A stretch of DNA of 64,000 bases. Origin: Duganella sp. CF402. Its GTDB lineage: Bacteria > Pseudomonadota > Gammaproteobacteria > Burkholderiales > Burkholderiaceae_D. This document shows, piece after piece, positions 7,739 to 17,144 of this stretch; the first letter of the stretch is position 1, and each line of letters starts with the position of its first letter. The position numbers were made by a program, and so were the translations under genes. The notes under the pieces are model-generated. The model saw only the letters and a list, made by a program, of their open reading frames with translations, searched no databases and was not told the origin of the DNA. The stretch is from contig NZ_FOBG01000001.1 of the NCBI RefSeq assembly GCF_900109645.1, positions 1,240,001 to 1,304,000 on the forward strand. Direction: 5' to 3'.

Positions 7739-10036
7739 ATGACTTCGCCACTAAGCCGGACGCGGCAATGCGTCCTCGCGGCCCTGTTCGCCGCTGCGCT
7801 CTCAGGTTGTGCCGCCTTGCATGTAGACGTCGACGTCTACAAAGGGCCGCTCATCAACAACGAAGATGTACAGCATCAGCAAATGCTGTCGATGGCGCTA
7901 TCGGCCAAAGTCTTGATGACAACCATGCGCGACCAGTTTTTGAGCAAGGCCGGCACGGCGAACACGATAACGAATCTCAATGCAGCGACGAACTGCAAGC
8001 GAAATGCATTCGACCGCAAAGCCTTGCTCGAAGTCGAGATCCGGCAGGCAGAAGATGCCTATCACTATCACAAATTGGCAGTCCAGCTGAATGATCTGCT
8101 TAGCCTGTACGACGATGCTCTCCCAGTTCAGAACCCTCCTCGTGTCGGCCCAAGCCTATGCCCGCTGGTTCAGGACGTGGACGGCACGGTGTTCAAGGGA
8201 AGAAACAAGCAAGGCATCGACAGCTTGGCCGACAATTTGGTGACGGAGTCCAAAAAGCATCGGCTGGAATCCGGTCCTGAAACAAAGAGTGAGGAAGCGG
8301 TCAAAAAGGACGTGGAAACCGCGCTGGTCGATATTGCAACCCGCATGCAATTCCTTGCAACAAATCGATGGATTTCTGATGGTTACAAAAAGTCCGATGT
8401 ACAAAAGGAAGATCAGCTTGAGCAGGAATTCAGCGAGGACAGGACGCGTACGCTGCTGGAAGCGATAGGTAATTCAATTCTCATTTTTGCCGATGACATT
8501 CAGCGCCGGCGGAACTTCGATGGCGCCTCAAAGAAAGCTGCCCGGGCTGAAACCGCAGCAGCCAGCACAGCAAATGCGAATTCCACCAGCAACACAAAGC
8601 GCAGTGACGACAACAACGAGAGAATAAAAGATGTAATGGATCAAGTCATCGCCACGCTCAAATACAAGTATCTTGCAGCGCTGGAGAAGGGAGACGGCTC
8701 TGCCGAGAAGCTGCGTACAGCTCTGGTTGCCGCGCGCAAGGAGCGCGCCAGCATGATTTACATCCGCCCGAGCAGCACCTACCTGCGCTCCGTGTTCACC
8801 GCTATTTTCGCTCAACCAGATCCGACATTCGACGACGATCACAATCTTCTCAACAACCGCTTGAAGGCAACCGCCAAGTTCATGACCGGAGGCGGCGATG
8901 ATGGACGCGACAAAGGCCTGAAGAAAATCCGGGATGGCTTGGACAAGGCTTACTGGCAGAACATCAATACCGTCAAGGTCAGTGCTGCAAGCGGTTCCAA
9001 CTTCGCGATCGCCAAGGACGATGTCGGCAACTGGTATGTCAAGTCAATGGGCCAGGACCCCAGCGCGATGGTGAAAGCCGCCAAGAATCTGGCACTGTAT
9101 AACTTCGGCGGAAAATTCAATACCAATATGCTACGGGTCAATCAGCTCCAGGATCGGATTGACGATGAGAAGCTGTCGGATACAGAGCGAGACCGGGCGG
9201 CAAAAGAATTGAAAGGCATCACCGGTGGCAGCAGCGGTCCGGCCGTCGCCGCACATGGCCAGACCATGACGCTGTTCACGCAGAACTACGAGAAGCAAAG
9301 CGAAGCCCAGCGCCAGAAGATCGAGTCTATCCTTAGCAAGGACGACTTGGCAACCGAGCTGCGCGCACGCTGGACCGTCACCATGCGCGACTCGCCCACC
9401 GCAGCCCACCTGAGCGCACTCAATGGCCTGCTCGATAGCGCGCAGACCAAGCAGCTGGCACTGGATGCGAAAAACAAGATCGCCTTGCCCGCAAAAGGAA
9501 GCAGCGCCGATGCGCCCGCCAGCATCCTGAACACACTGGAAGTCCTCGCGCAGTACAACGCCAACATCAAGGCCGCCATAGGCGCCAGCGCTGAGCTCAC
9601 CAGCCCACAAAAGGACACATCGACCACTAACGACGGCCAGCTTGCAAAATCCGAAACAGCGCTCACCGCAAGTCTGAAAAAGCTCAAGGAACTCGAAGAT
9701 GAGCTGATCGCGGCCGAAAAAGCCTTTGATGAGCTGGCGTCCGAAACGAATACAACACGCCTCGCCAACGCCAAACGCAATTATCAGAACGGGCGAACGA
9801 CAGTCCAGAACGACACCACTGCGCTGGCCGATGCAAGAACCGCCGCGATCACAGCCAAAGCGGCGTTAAGCGAGGCCATCGCCCGCCAGCAAAGCGCCAT
9901 TTCCGATACCGATGCCATTATTGGAAAGTTCGCGCGTGCAGCAGCGGCTCAACGTATTCGCGCCATCGAGGAAATGGAAACCGCGATCAACGTCATTGGC
10001 CAAAGCGCAGGCGGCGTATCGACAGGGGCACCATGA
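7739..10036 (+). CDS. large predicted lipoprotein, coiled-coil rich, unknown function
   Basis: A 765-residue protein with a signal sequence and lipobox LSGC (Cys23). The mature start reads HVDVDVYKGPLINNED, followed by a long helical body with many charged residues. An alanine/asparagine-rich linker (about residues 265-290) separates halves, and residues about 640-750 are strongly predicted coiled coil (heptad-like LKKLKELEDELIAAEKAFDELA). Two central stretches, IYIRPSSTYLRSVF and DDVGNWYVKSMG, look like conserved motifs of a family without assigned function. A GGGAG Shine-Dalgarno precedes the ATG. Base composition is less GC-rich than the neighbourhood, which hints at transfer. The stop overlaps the next gene's ATG. 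A structural or envelope-complex role is inference only. Confidence 0.85.
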   Translation: MTSPLSRTRQCVLAALFAAALSGCAALHVDVDVYKGPLINNEDVQHQQMLSMALSAKVLMTTMRDQFLSKAGTANTITNLNAATNCKRNAFDRKALLEVEIRQAEDAYHYHKLAVQLNDLLSLYDDALPVQNPPRVGPSLCPLVQDVDGTVFKGRNKQGIDSLADNLVTESKKHRLESGPETKSEEAVKKDVETALVDIATRMQFLATNRWISDGYKKSDVQKEDQLEQEFSEDRTRTLLEAIGNSILIFADDIQRRRNFDGASKKAARAETAAASTANANSTSNTKRSDDNNERIKDVMDQVIATLKYKYLAALEKGDGSAEKLRTALVAARKERASMIYIRPSSTYLRSVFTAIFAQPDPTFDDDHNLLNNRLKATAKFMTGGGDDGRDKGLKKIRDGLDKAYWQNINTVKVSAASGSNFAIAKDDVGNWYVKSMGQDPSAMVKAAKNLALYNFGGKFNTNMLRVNQLQDRIDDEKLSDTERDRAAKELKGITGGSSGPAVAAHGQTMTLFTQNYEKQSEAQRQKIESILSKDDLATELRARWTVTMRDSPTAAHLSALNGLLDSAQTKQLALDAKNKIALPAKGSSADAPASILNTLEVLAQYNANIKAAIGASAELTSPQKDTSTTNDGQLAKSETALTASLKKLKELEDELIAAEKAFDELASETNTTRLANAKRNYQNGRTTVQNDTTALADARTAAITAKAALSEAIARQQSAISDTDAIIGKFARAAAAQRIRAIEEMETAINVIGQSAGGVSTGAP

Positions 10037-11412
10037 AAATCCGCGTTTACGGCGTCGGCGTTATCGCTCTGCTTGCGGTTACAGCGCAAGCACAAACACT
10101 GACCGAACATAGCTTGGGCAGTGTCAAAGTAAGCGGCACTGCCAACGGCCCTCGCCTGTTTTCCCCGGAAGGTAACGACATGGCGATTCGTGAGAGGGTG
10201 GGCGAAAAGCTGCGCTACGTCACGCTATCGGGGCCAGGCGAGCTTTTTGACGAACTGGGTCCCAGCGCTGGCTGGGTAAAGGGCCGTCTTGTCTATTACG
10301 GCCGCATCGGCAAGCACCACTACCTGATCGACGGCAATTCCAAGCTGGCGCTGCCGGGAAAGCCAACCTCGCCCAACGGATCCGCACGCCCTTGGGTATC
10401 GGCTGATCGGCAGCATTATGCCGCCTTCAGCAGCGATGGCCGCGAAGTGAGCTGGTATCAGGATGGCAAAAAGAAATCGCAGAAATTCAAACGCCTGGGA
10501 CTGGTTCAGATTCCCGGTGCCCCCGGTACGCCCGCCTTTGTTGCCTATAAAAATTGCAGCATCCTGGTGGCCGGCTTTCCGGTCATCGCTAACGAGGAAT
10601 GGGACATGATCCACTCCATCAAAGCGAACGCCACTGGCAACGAAGTTCTTGTGCATGGGGAGAAAGCCAATCTCTCCTACCTCAACAAAAACGGCAAGAC
10701 CATTCTTCAAGCGCCAATCAGGGATGTGTTTGCAGGCGACGATCTGGCTACCTGGTATGCAACGGTTGATCGACCGGTGGAGGGGCAGCCCTCCATGACG
10801 CTCATTAAGAACGGTCTGGCAATTTCAACTGCGGACGTCGATTTTACACGCCAGGTTTTTTATTCATCCGCCAATGCGCAAGCGTGGGCATGGCACATTT
10901 TTGATGAGGATTACATTGGGGTTACCGTTCGCTATTCGAATGGCACCCAAATTCATTCTGCCAAAACGCCCAGTGGTTTCGTCTTCTCGCATGACGGATC
11001 GCGGCATGCCTACTTCCTCGCTGGTGATGATGCGGAACACATTCGGCTAGTCATTGATGACCAGCCCCCGGAAATTATCGCTGGCGGCGTGCTCTCTGGT
11101 TCATTTGTGTTCGGCCCTGTTGGGGCGTACGGATATGTGGTGCGGAAGGATGGCAAGGACACTGTCATCACTCACCGTGGGGCTGGTCCGCAGTTTGATG
11201 CGATTAGCGCCATCTTGTTTCTACCTGACGGTACACCCGCCTACGCGGCCAGCAGCAGTGATGGCAATTTCATCGTCGTGGGAGAGAAGGTAGTGAAGAC
11301 AGCGGTCGACAATTTGCACTTCACGTCTTCCCTGCGCCTTGCCGGTTCAGCGATAGAAGTCATGGGAACTCGCGGCACTGAGGTCGTTGCAATCTCGGTG
11401 AGGAACAACTAG
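10033..11412 (+). CDS. secreted beta-propeller-like protein of unknown function
   Basis: A 459-residue protein beginning with a typical signal peptide (cleavage after AQA near residue 21) and no lipobox. The body contains repeated strand pairs separated by short loops with the pattern of WD40/TolB-type propeller blades, for example SADRQHYAAFSSDGREVSWY and TPSGFVFSHDGSRHAYFLAGDD, the SxDGxxxxY-like signature recurring at least three times. Its ATG overlaps the stop of the 765-residue lipoprotein gene (ATGA at 10033-10036), so translation is likely coupled. A periplasmic partner of the two lipoproteins is inferred from the coupling. The gene ends ahead of two tandem hairpins. Confidence 0.82.
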   Translation: MKIRVYGVGVIALLAVTAQAQTLTEHSLGSVKVSGTANGPRLFSPEGNDMAIRERVGEKLRYVTLSGPGELFDELGPSAGWVKGRLVYYGRIGKHHYLIDGNSKLALPGKPTSPNGSARPWVSADRQHYAAFSSDGREVSWYQDGKKKSQKFKRLGLVQIPGAPGTPAFVAYKNCSILVAGFPVIANEEWDMIHSIKANATGNEVLVHGEKANLSYLNKNGKTILQAPIRDVFAGDDLATWYATVDRPVEGQPSMTLIKNGLAISTADVDFTRQVFYSSANAQAWAWHIFDEDYIGVTVRYSNGTQIHSAKTPSGFVFSHDGSRHAYFLAGDDAEHIRLVIDDQPPEIIAGGVLSGSFVFGPVGAYGYVVRKDGKDTVITHRGAGPQFDAISAILFLPDGTPAYAASSSDGNFIVVGEKVVKTAVDNLHFTSSLRLAGSAIEVMGTRGTEVVAISVRNN

Positions 11413-11422
11413 GCAAATTCGC

Positions 11423-11441
11423 CCTCGCTGCCCAAGCGAGG
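11423..11441 (+). terminator. hairpin just after the lipoprotein/propeller cassette
   Basis: CCTCGCT pairs with AGCGAGG around a five-base loop, 11 bases after the stop at 11412. It has no following T run, so it is only a probable terminator or transcript-stabilising hairpin. Confidence 0.4.
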
Positions 11442-11452
11442 TATATACAAAA

Positions 11453-11481
11453 AGGGCCGGCGTCTTGCGAACGCCGGCCCT
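11453..11481. terminator. strong GC hairpin, rho-independent terminator
   Basis: An 11-base-pair stem (AGGGCCGGCGT with ACGCCGGCCCT) encloses a seven-base loop. An A run lies on the left side, so the U tract would be on the leftward transcript; on the rightward transcript it still forms a very stable hairpin closing the cassette. The following 210 bases to the chemoreceptor start are AT-rich and hold no gene, probably its promoter region. Confidence 0.7.
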
Positions 11482-11690
11482 CTCAAACATCCAGCCCTAC
11501 CAGAGGCAATGTTTTTATTTCTAATGCGACAACACTGATTGTCATTATACATCGGCGCTGTTGCTTTATCCACTCAAATGTCCATATTGTTAAGCAATAT
11601 TGCTAGCTATACATTAATTTTTCACGTTACACTTAGCATTCCCACAGGCAACTACTATCTCTTAAAAACAACCATTACAAAAGACGATTC

Positions 11691-13286
11691 ATGAACATTG
11701 CAAACCTGAAGATCGGCCATCGGCTGACCATCGCATTTTCGCTGACGACGCTGCTGCTGGCCATCGTCGTCGTGGTGGGCGCGCTCGGATTGAACGTGAC
11801 CAGCAAAGAGGTCAACCTCACTATCAGCGACCGCTACATGAAGATCGGCCTGCTCAACCAGGTCAAGGAGGACGTCGCCCTGCAAGCACGAACCCTGCGT
11901 GACCTGCTGCTGCTCGACGCCAGCGAAACTGGCGCGGCGTTGGCATCCGTGGCTGAGCGCAGCAAGGAGATACGCGCCATGCTCGACCAGTTGGGCAGCC
12001 TGCTGAAATCGCCGCAGGGACTGGCGCTGTTCAAGGAGATGAGCGATGCGCGCGCCGTGTACTCGCCGCTGCGCGACCAGATGGTGGCTGCCGTCAAGGA
12101 TGGCGACAAGGAAGCCGCCCGTGTGCTGCTGCTGGAAAAAGTGCGTCCGGCGCAAGCCGCTTACGTGGCGTCGCTCGACAAGCTGGTCGCCTTCCAGGTG
12201 CAGCTGATGAAGGATTCCGGCGCGCAGGCCGAGCAGACCGCGCGCAATGCCAGCATCCTGATGATCGTGCTCGGCGTGGCCGGCGCCGGCCTCGGAGTGT
12301 TCGCCGGCTGGTACGTGACCGGCACTATCGTGCGCCCGATTCGCTATGCCGTGCGGGTGGCGCGCACCGTGGCCGATGGCGACCTCAGTTCCGAAATCCA
12401 GGTCCGCACCCGCGATGAAATCGGCCAGCTGTCGGCCGCGCTGAAGGACATGAATGCCAGTCTGATTTCGATCGTCTCCGAAGTCCGCAAGGGCACGGAT
12501 TCGATCGGCACCGCCTCGCAGGAAATCGCTGCCGGCAACCTGGACCTGTCCGAGCGCACCGAACGCCAGGCTGGCTCGCTGGAAGAAACCGCGTCCTCGA
12601 TGGAGCAGTTGACCTCCACCGTGAAGCAAAACGCGGTCAACGCCAACCAGGCCAACCAATTGGCCCGCTCGGCCTCCGACGTGGCGGGCAAAGGCGGCGA
12701 AGTGGTGGCGCAGGTGGTCGACACGATGGCCTCGATTAACGCCTCGGCGCGCAAGATCGTCGACATTATTTCGGTCATCGACGGCATCGCCTTCCAGACC
12801 AATATCCTGGCGCTGAATGCGGCGGTGGAGGCGGCGCGCGCCGGTGAACAGGGGCGCGGTTTCGCGGTGGTGGCGACCGAGGTGCGCAACCTGGCGCAGC
12901 GCTCGGCCGCAGCGGCCAGGGAGATCAAGGAATTGATCGGCGATTCGGTGGACAAGGTGGACGCGGGCGCGCGGCTGGTAGACCAGGCCGGCGCCACGAT
13001 GGAGGAAATCGTCGCCAGCGTGCGCCGCGTGACCGATATCATGAGCGACATCGCCGCAGCCAGCCAGGAGCAGTTGTCCGGCATTGAGCATATCAACGGC
13101 GCCATCACCGAGATGGATCAGACCACGCAGCAGAATGCCTCGCTGGTGGAACAGGCGTCGGCCGCCGCCATCACCATGCAGGAGCAGGCTTCCAACCTCG
13201 TTGGCGCGGTCAGCGTGTTCAAACTGACCGGCCGTGGCGTCAGGTCAGCAGAGATTCCAGCTGGCGCGCTAGTTCTTCGTTCATAA
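11691..13286 (+). CDS. methyl-accepting chemotaxis protein
   Basis: A 531-residue chemoreceptor. Transmembrane segment 1 is at about 12-33, a four-helix-bundle ligand domain at about 40-185, transmembrane segment 2 at about 188-210, then HAMP (about 212-265) and the MCP signalling domain. The hairpin tip ([22 protein letters not shown]) is near 362-384 and interacts with CheA/CheW. It senses an unknown periplasmic ligand. The last 47 bases overlap the convergent glycosyltransferase gene, so the final residues (after VFKLTG) differ from the usual tail. There is no C-terminal CheR/CheB-tethering pentapeptide. No other chemotaxis genes adjoin it. Confidence 0.95.
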   Translation: MNIANLKIGHRLTIAFSLTTLLLAIVVVVGALGLNVTSKEVNLTISDRYMKIGLLNQVKEDVALQARTLRDLLLLDASETGAALASVAERSKEIRAMLDQLGSLLKSPQGLALFKEMSDARAVYSPLRDQMVAAVKDGDKEAARVLLLEKVRPAQAAYVASLDKLVAFQVQLMKDSGAQAEQTARNASILMIVLGVAGAGLGVFAGWYVTGTIVRPIRYAVRVARTVADGDLSSEIQVRTRDEIGQLSAALKDMNASLISIVSEVRKGTDSIGTASQEIAAGNLDLSERTERQAGSLEETASSMEQLTSTVKQNAVNANQANQLARSASDVAGKGGEVVAQVVDTMASINASARKIVDIISVIDGIAFQTNILALNAAVEAARAGEQGRGFAVVATEVRNLAQRSAAAAREIKELIGDSVDKVDAGARLVDQAGATMEEIVASVRRVTDIMSDIAAASQEQLSGIEHINGAITEMDQTTQQNASLVEQASAAAITMQEQASNLVGAVSVFKLTGRGVRSAEIPAGALVLRS

Positions 13287-14421
13287 GCTGCTGATCAAAT
13301 CCGCTGTGGCGCGCGGCGAATGCCTGCGCCGCAGTGCGATAAGCCGGATCGGTGAGCAAACCGCGTATCATAGCGCGCCAGTCGGATTCGGGCGTCAGCA
13401 AAGCCGCGTTGTAGCCGGCGCCGGACATGGCGACACGGCGCGCGCTTAAAAACTGCTCGGTGTGTGACGGCAGCATCAGTAGCGGCACGCCGGCCAGCAG
13501 CGATTGCGCCAGCGTCGCCTCGCCGGCGTGGCAGACACAAAGATCGGCCTGCGCCAAAGCCTGCGACAGCGATACCGGTGCTTCGGCGTACAGTACGTTG
13601 TCGCTGACCAGCGGCGGCGGTCCGCCAGCAGCCACTTCCGGTACGTAGGCCAGTACGCGGCAGCCCTCTTCCACCAACGCTTTCAGCACCACGCCATGCG
13701 CCGCGTGGGACGCCTTCAAATAGGCGAACACCTTGCGGCCATCACCCTCAGGCCAGTGCGGAGCGATGCCGCCGTGTGCCACGAAGCTGGGGCCGAGCCA
13801 TTGCGCCTCGCCGCGCTCTTCGTATGGATCGAGTTCCGGCCAGGTGCACAGCAAAGGCAGATCGCCCGTGAACACATCGGCCGCATGCGCAAATGGCTGC
13901 GCACCATACTCCGCCAGCACCGCGTTGGCCGTCGCCAGCATGCGCGCTTCGGAGGCCGCCAGCCGTTCCACAGGCGCAGGCTGGAACGCCGGCAGCGCAC
14001 GGCCTGGCGGCGGACTGCTAAAACCGCTGCTGACCGAGGCGCTACGCAAGCCCATGCTGCGCGCCGCCAGCAACGCGGTGGGCGCATAATCGCCGACCAC
14101 CAGATCCGGCTGCAGCAACGCGAACAGGTCGCGCCAGCCGGACACCATGCCGCGCAACGCGGACGCTTGCAGATAGCCGCAATGGAAAGCGATTTCCGCC
14201 AGGCTGGCGGACGGCGGCAGTCCCTGCGCCTTGTGCAGCCACACAGGCGCCTGCAATTTGTGGACATCCAGATCGGCAAGCACGGCATGCGTGTGCATCA
14301 GATCGCGCAGGCTGATGGTCACGCGATGGCCGTGCGCCAGCAACGCCTGCGCCAGCATCTTCAGGCGGCCCGCATGTCCAAGGCCACCGCCCAATTCCCA
14401 GCACAAGTGGATATGGCTCAT
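13240..14421 (-). CDS. glycosyltransferase, MurG/UGT-like (GT-B fold)
   Basis: A 393-residue GT-B protein. The N-terminal motif WELGGGLGHAGRL (residues 8-20) is the glycine-rich loop of MurG/GT28-type nucleotide-sugar transferases, and the C-terminal donor-binding region contains CVCHAGEATLAQSLLAGVPLLMLPSHTEQ, the usual HxGxxT-E-GxPxxxxPxxxxQ signature. The start at 14421 fits that motif and gives an ATGA overlap with the upstream HAD gene; a longer frame from 14526 would run through that gene. Donor and acceptor sugars are not predictable. Its 3' end overlaps the chemoreceptor gene by 47 bases on the opposite strand. Confidence 0.88.
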   Translation of the reverse strand: MSHIHLCWELGGGLGHAGRLKMLAQALLAHGHRVTISLRDLMHTHAVLADLDVHKLQAPVWLHKAQGLPPSASLAEIAFHCGYLQASALRGMVSGWRDLFALLQPDLVVGDYAPTALLAARSMGLRSASVSSGFSSPPPGRALPAFQPAPVERLAASEARMLATANAVLAEYGAQPFAHAADVFTGDLPLLCTWPELDPYEERGEAQWLGPSFVAHGGIAPHWPEGDGRKVFAYLKASHAAHGVVLKALVEEGCRVLAYVPEVAAGGPPPLVSDNVLYAEAPVSLSQALAQADLCVCHAGEATLAQSLLAGVPLLMLPSHTEQFLSARRVAMSGAGYNAALLTPESDWRAMIRGLLTDPAYRTAAQAFAARHSGFDQQLMNEELARQLESLLT

Positions 14422-15062
14422 AGCAGCGCCTCCACTTCCGCCTGCACCTGCGCCATCGTATCGACCACGCGCCACGCGCCGGGAAAATCGTAATGCCGCG
14501 TCAGCGCATTGCGCAGGATGATGCAACGGATGCCGGCCGCCGTCGCCGCCTGCAGGCCGCGCGGCGAATCCTCGATCACCAGCGCTTCGTCGGCGCCCAC
14601 GCCCATGCGCTCGAGTCCAAGCAGGTAGGGCTCTGGCGACGGTTTGCTGTGGGTGTAGGATTCATGCGTGAGCACGAACTCGAAGTGGCGCAACAAATCC
14701 AGCCGCTGGTGGATGATTTCGAAATGATCGGCGTTGGAGCTGGTGACCACGCCCATGCGCACACGCGGCGACAAAGCGGCCAGCGTGCCGGCCACACCGT
14801 CGATGGCCGGGATATGCTCGGACGCCAGCCGCGCCGCATAACGGCGGTTGCGCACCGACCGCAGTGCCTCGGCCTGCTCTTCGGACAAACGTGGATCCAG
14901 CAAATGCCACGCGCCGCAGTTATCGGCCAGATACCAGTCGAAAAAGTGCTGCGCGCTGAGTTCCAGCCCCAATGGCTGGAACAGCTCCCGGTTAGCTTCG
15001 TAAAACAGTTGTTCCGTATCGACCAGAACACCGTCGTTATCCCACAAAATCGCCCGCAGCAT
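14418..15062 (-). CDS. HAD-superfamily hydrolase, beta-phosphoglucomutase-like subgroup
   Basis: A 214-residue HAD phosphatase of subfamily IA. Motif I is WDNDGVLVDTE (Asp8 nucleophile, Asp10), motif II VTSSNA, the lysine is in YTHSKPSPEPYL, and motif IV is VIEDSPRGLQAA. The start at 15062 is chosen because it places motif I at the N terminus and has GGAAAA about seven bases upstream; a longer frame from 15293 crosses the divergent gene. The ATGA overlap with the glycosyltransferase suggests the phosphatase acts on a sugar phosphate in the same small pathway, which is inference. Confidence 0.9.
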   Translation of the reverse strand: MLRAILWDNDGVLVDTEQLFYEANRELFQPLGLELSAQHFFDWYLADNCGAWHLLDPRLSEEQAEALRSVRNRRYAARLASEHIPAIDGVAGTLAALSPRVRMGVVTSSNADHFEIIHQRLDLLRHFEFVLTHESYTHSKPSPEPYLLGLERMGVGADEALVIEDSPRGLQAATAAGIRCIILRNALTRHYDFPGAWRVVDTMAQVQAEVEALL

Positions 15063-15123
15063 CGTCTGTTTTCCGCATAAAGACTGAATTGTACCCGCTC
15101 GCGGCTTGTGACATACTCGGCAC

Positions 15124-17136
15124 ATGCCCGTCTTTTCCAAGCTACCGAGCAGCCTTAAATTCCGCATGACCGGAGTGGTGGTCTTGCTCGTGTTGAGCGC
15201 CACACTGATCGTCACGCTCATGGCCCTGCTGCTGGCGGAACGCGACATGCGCAGCGTGATCGGCAACCAGCAGTTTTCCCTGCTCACCTCCATCGCCGCT
15301 CAAGTCGATGCGCAGATGGAGTCGCGCAAAGTGCTGCTGGCCAGCCTGGCCGACACCATCCCGCAGGCCGCCGCGCAGGATCCCGCTGCCATGCAGGCCT
15401 TCATCGACCGTCATCCTGTGGCGCGCCGGCAGTTCCTGAATCTGCACATCTTCAACCGCCAGGGCGTGCTGCTGCACACCGACGGCGACCACACTTCCGT
15501 CACGCGCCACATGCCGCCGCCGGCCCGCGATTTCCTCGATCGCGCAATGGCGGCCGGCAAACCGGTGGTGTCGCTGCCCTACAAAAGCGAGATCACCGGC
15601 CTGCCCTCGATCATGATCCTGCATCCGGTGCGCGACGCGCAGGGCCAGGTGGCCATGCTGTTGGGAGGCAGCATAGACCTGAGCAACTCCAACTTCCTTG
15701 AGCAAATCGCCCAGCAAAAACCGGGCGAGACCGGCTATCTGTTCATCATGACGCGCGCAGGCATCCTGGTGCATCACCCGGACCGCAAGCGGCTGCTGGC
15801 GCACATCAACGCCCGTCCCGGCTACAACCGCGCCACCGAAATGGCGCTCGATGGTTTCCAGGGCTGGGTCGAGGCGGCCAACAAGGATGGCAGCGACGGC
15901 ATCTACTCATACAAGCACCTGGCTTCGACCGGCTGGATTATCGGCGCCCGCTTCCCGGTCGACGAAGCCTTCGCACCGATGATCGCCATGCGCCAGCACG
16001 CCATGCTGGCCGCCGCCGCATTCGCCGCCGTCGCCGGGCTGGTGGCGTGGCTGGCGATACGTTCGCTGCTCGCCCCCTTGGGCAGGCTGCAGCGGCACAT
16101 CGCCAACATCCGCAGCGGCAGCGCCGACATCAGCGTGCTGCAACGTCGGCGCGGCGATGAAATCGGCGAGCTGGGCGCCGCCTTCCACGACTTGATGGCC
16201 GAGCGTGAAGCGGCGCAAAGCGCGATCCGCGACAGCGAATCCCTGATCAGCAATATCCTCGAACGCGCGCCCGATGCATTCGTCAGCTGCGAAAACACCG
16301 GCGTGGTCACCAAGTGGAATGCTGCCGCCGAGCGGGTATTCGGCTGGAGCAGCGAGGAAGCCATCGGGCGCGATATCGCCGAACTGATTATCCCGCCCGC
16401 GCAGCGCGCCGCCCACCGCGCCGGCATGGCCCGTTTCGCCGACGGCATCCCCGGCCCGTTCGTCAACAACCGCGTACGCGTGACGGCGCTGCACCGCGAT
16501 GGCCACGAGATTCCGGTGGAGCTGTCGATCGGCGCGCTGCGCCACGACGGCGCCTACTACGCCACCGCCTTCCTGCACGACGTGACGGAACGGGTGCAGT
16601 ACGAGCAGCAGATCGCCGCCAGCGAGGCGCGCTTCAAGCAACTGGCGCGCATCGATACGCTGACCGGCATCGCCAACCGGCTGGTGTTCGAGGAAGTGCT
16701 GCAACAGGCCATCCTGCGCGCGCGGCGCAACCGCAAGGCGCTGGCGCTGGCCTATCTGGATATCGACTACTTCAAGGAGATTAACGACACGCTGGGACAC
16801 GGCGCCGGCGACATCGTGCTGAAGGAGTTCGCCAGCCGCCTGGTGGCCAGCGTGCGCGCCTCGGACACCGTGGCGCGGCTGGCCGGCGACGAATTCGTGA
16901 TCGTTTTCGAACAGGTGGCCAACGCCGACGAAGCTGCGCGTCTCGCGGCAAAGATCGTGACTGCGGTGCGCAGCCCGTTCCCGCTGGAAGACGCGCCGCG
17001 CAAGGTCACTACCAGCATGGGCGTAGCCCTGCATGAAGGAGACGATGAAACCTGCGCGGAACTGATCGCCCGCGCAGATAGCGCCTTGTACGCGGCCAAG
17101 CGCAATGGCCGCGACGGTTTCGTGGTCGGGGACTAA
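15124..17136 (+). CDS. Cache-HAMP-PAS diguanylate cyclase
   Basis: A 670-residue membrane sensor. Transmembrane segment 1 (about 16-38) and segment 2 (about 290-315) flank a double-Cache-like periplasmic domain; HAMP (about 315-370), PAS (about 375-500) and GGDEF (about 505-668) follow inside. The catalytic loop reads LAGDEF, where Ala replaces the first Gly; such AGDEF variants are often active, and the metal aspartate and glutamate are kept. RASD upstream is an intact inhibitory RxxD site. c-di-GMP synthesis in response to a small periplasmic ligand is predicted. It is divergent from the HAD gene with 61 bases between. Confidence 0.92.
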   Translation: MPVFSKLPSSLKFRMTGVVVLLVLSATLIVTLMALLLAERDMRSVIGNQQFSLLTSIAAQVDAQMESRKVLLASLADTIPQAAAQDPAAMQAFIDRHPVARRQFLNLHIFNRQGVLLHTDGDHTSVTRHMPPPARDFLDRAMAAGKPVVSLPYKSEITGLPSIMILHPVRDAQGQVAMLLGGSIDLSNSNFLEQIAQQKPGETGYLFIMTRAGILVHHPDRKRLLAHINARPGYNRATEMALDGFQGWVEAANKDGSDGIYSYKHLASTGWIIGARFPVDEAFAPMIAMRQHAMLAAAAFAAVAGLVAWLAIRSLLAPLGRLQRHIANIRSGSADISVLQRRRGDEIGELGAAFHDLMAEREAAQSAIRDSESLISNILERAPDAFVSCENTGVVTKWNAAAERVFGWSSEEAIGRDIAELIIPPAQRAAHRAGMARFADGIPGPFVNNRVRVTALHRDGHEIPVELSIGALRHDGAYYATAFLHDVTERVQYEQQIAASEARFKQLARIDTLTGIANRLVFEEVLQQAILRARRNRKALALAYLDIDYFKEINDTLGHGAGDIVLKEFASRLVASVRASDTVARLAGDEFVIVFEQVANADEAARLAAKIVTAVRSPFPLEDAPRKVTTSMGVALHEGDDETCAELIARADSALYAAKRNGRDGFVVGD

Positions 17137-17144
17137 GCCGGTAG

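Noticed and set aside
16885..16899. AGDEF instead of GGDEF in the Cache diguanylate cyclase, first taken as inactivating
   Set aside because: The metal-binding Asp and Glu are kept, the RxxD site is intact, and AGDEF cyclases can be active, so the protein is not called dead.
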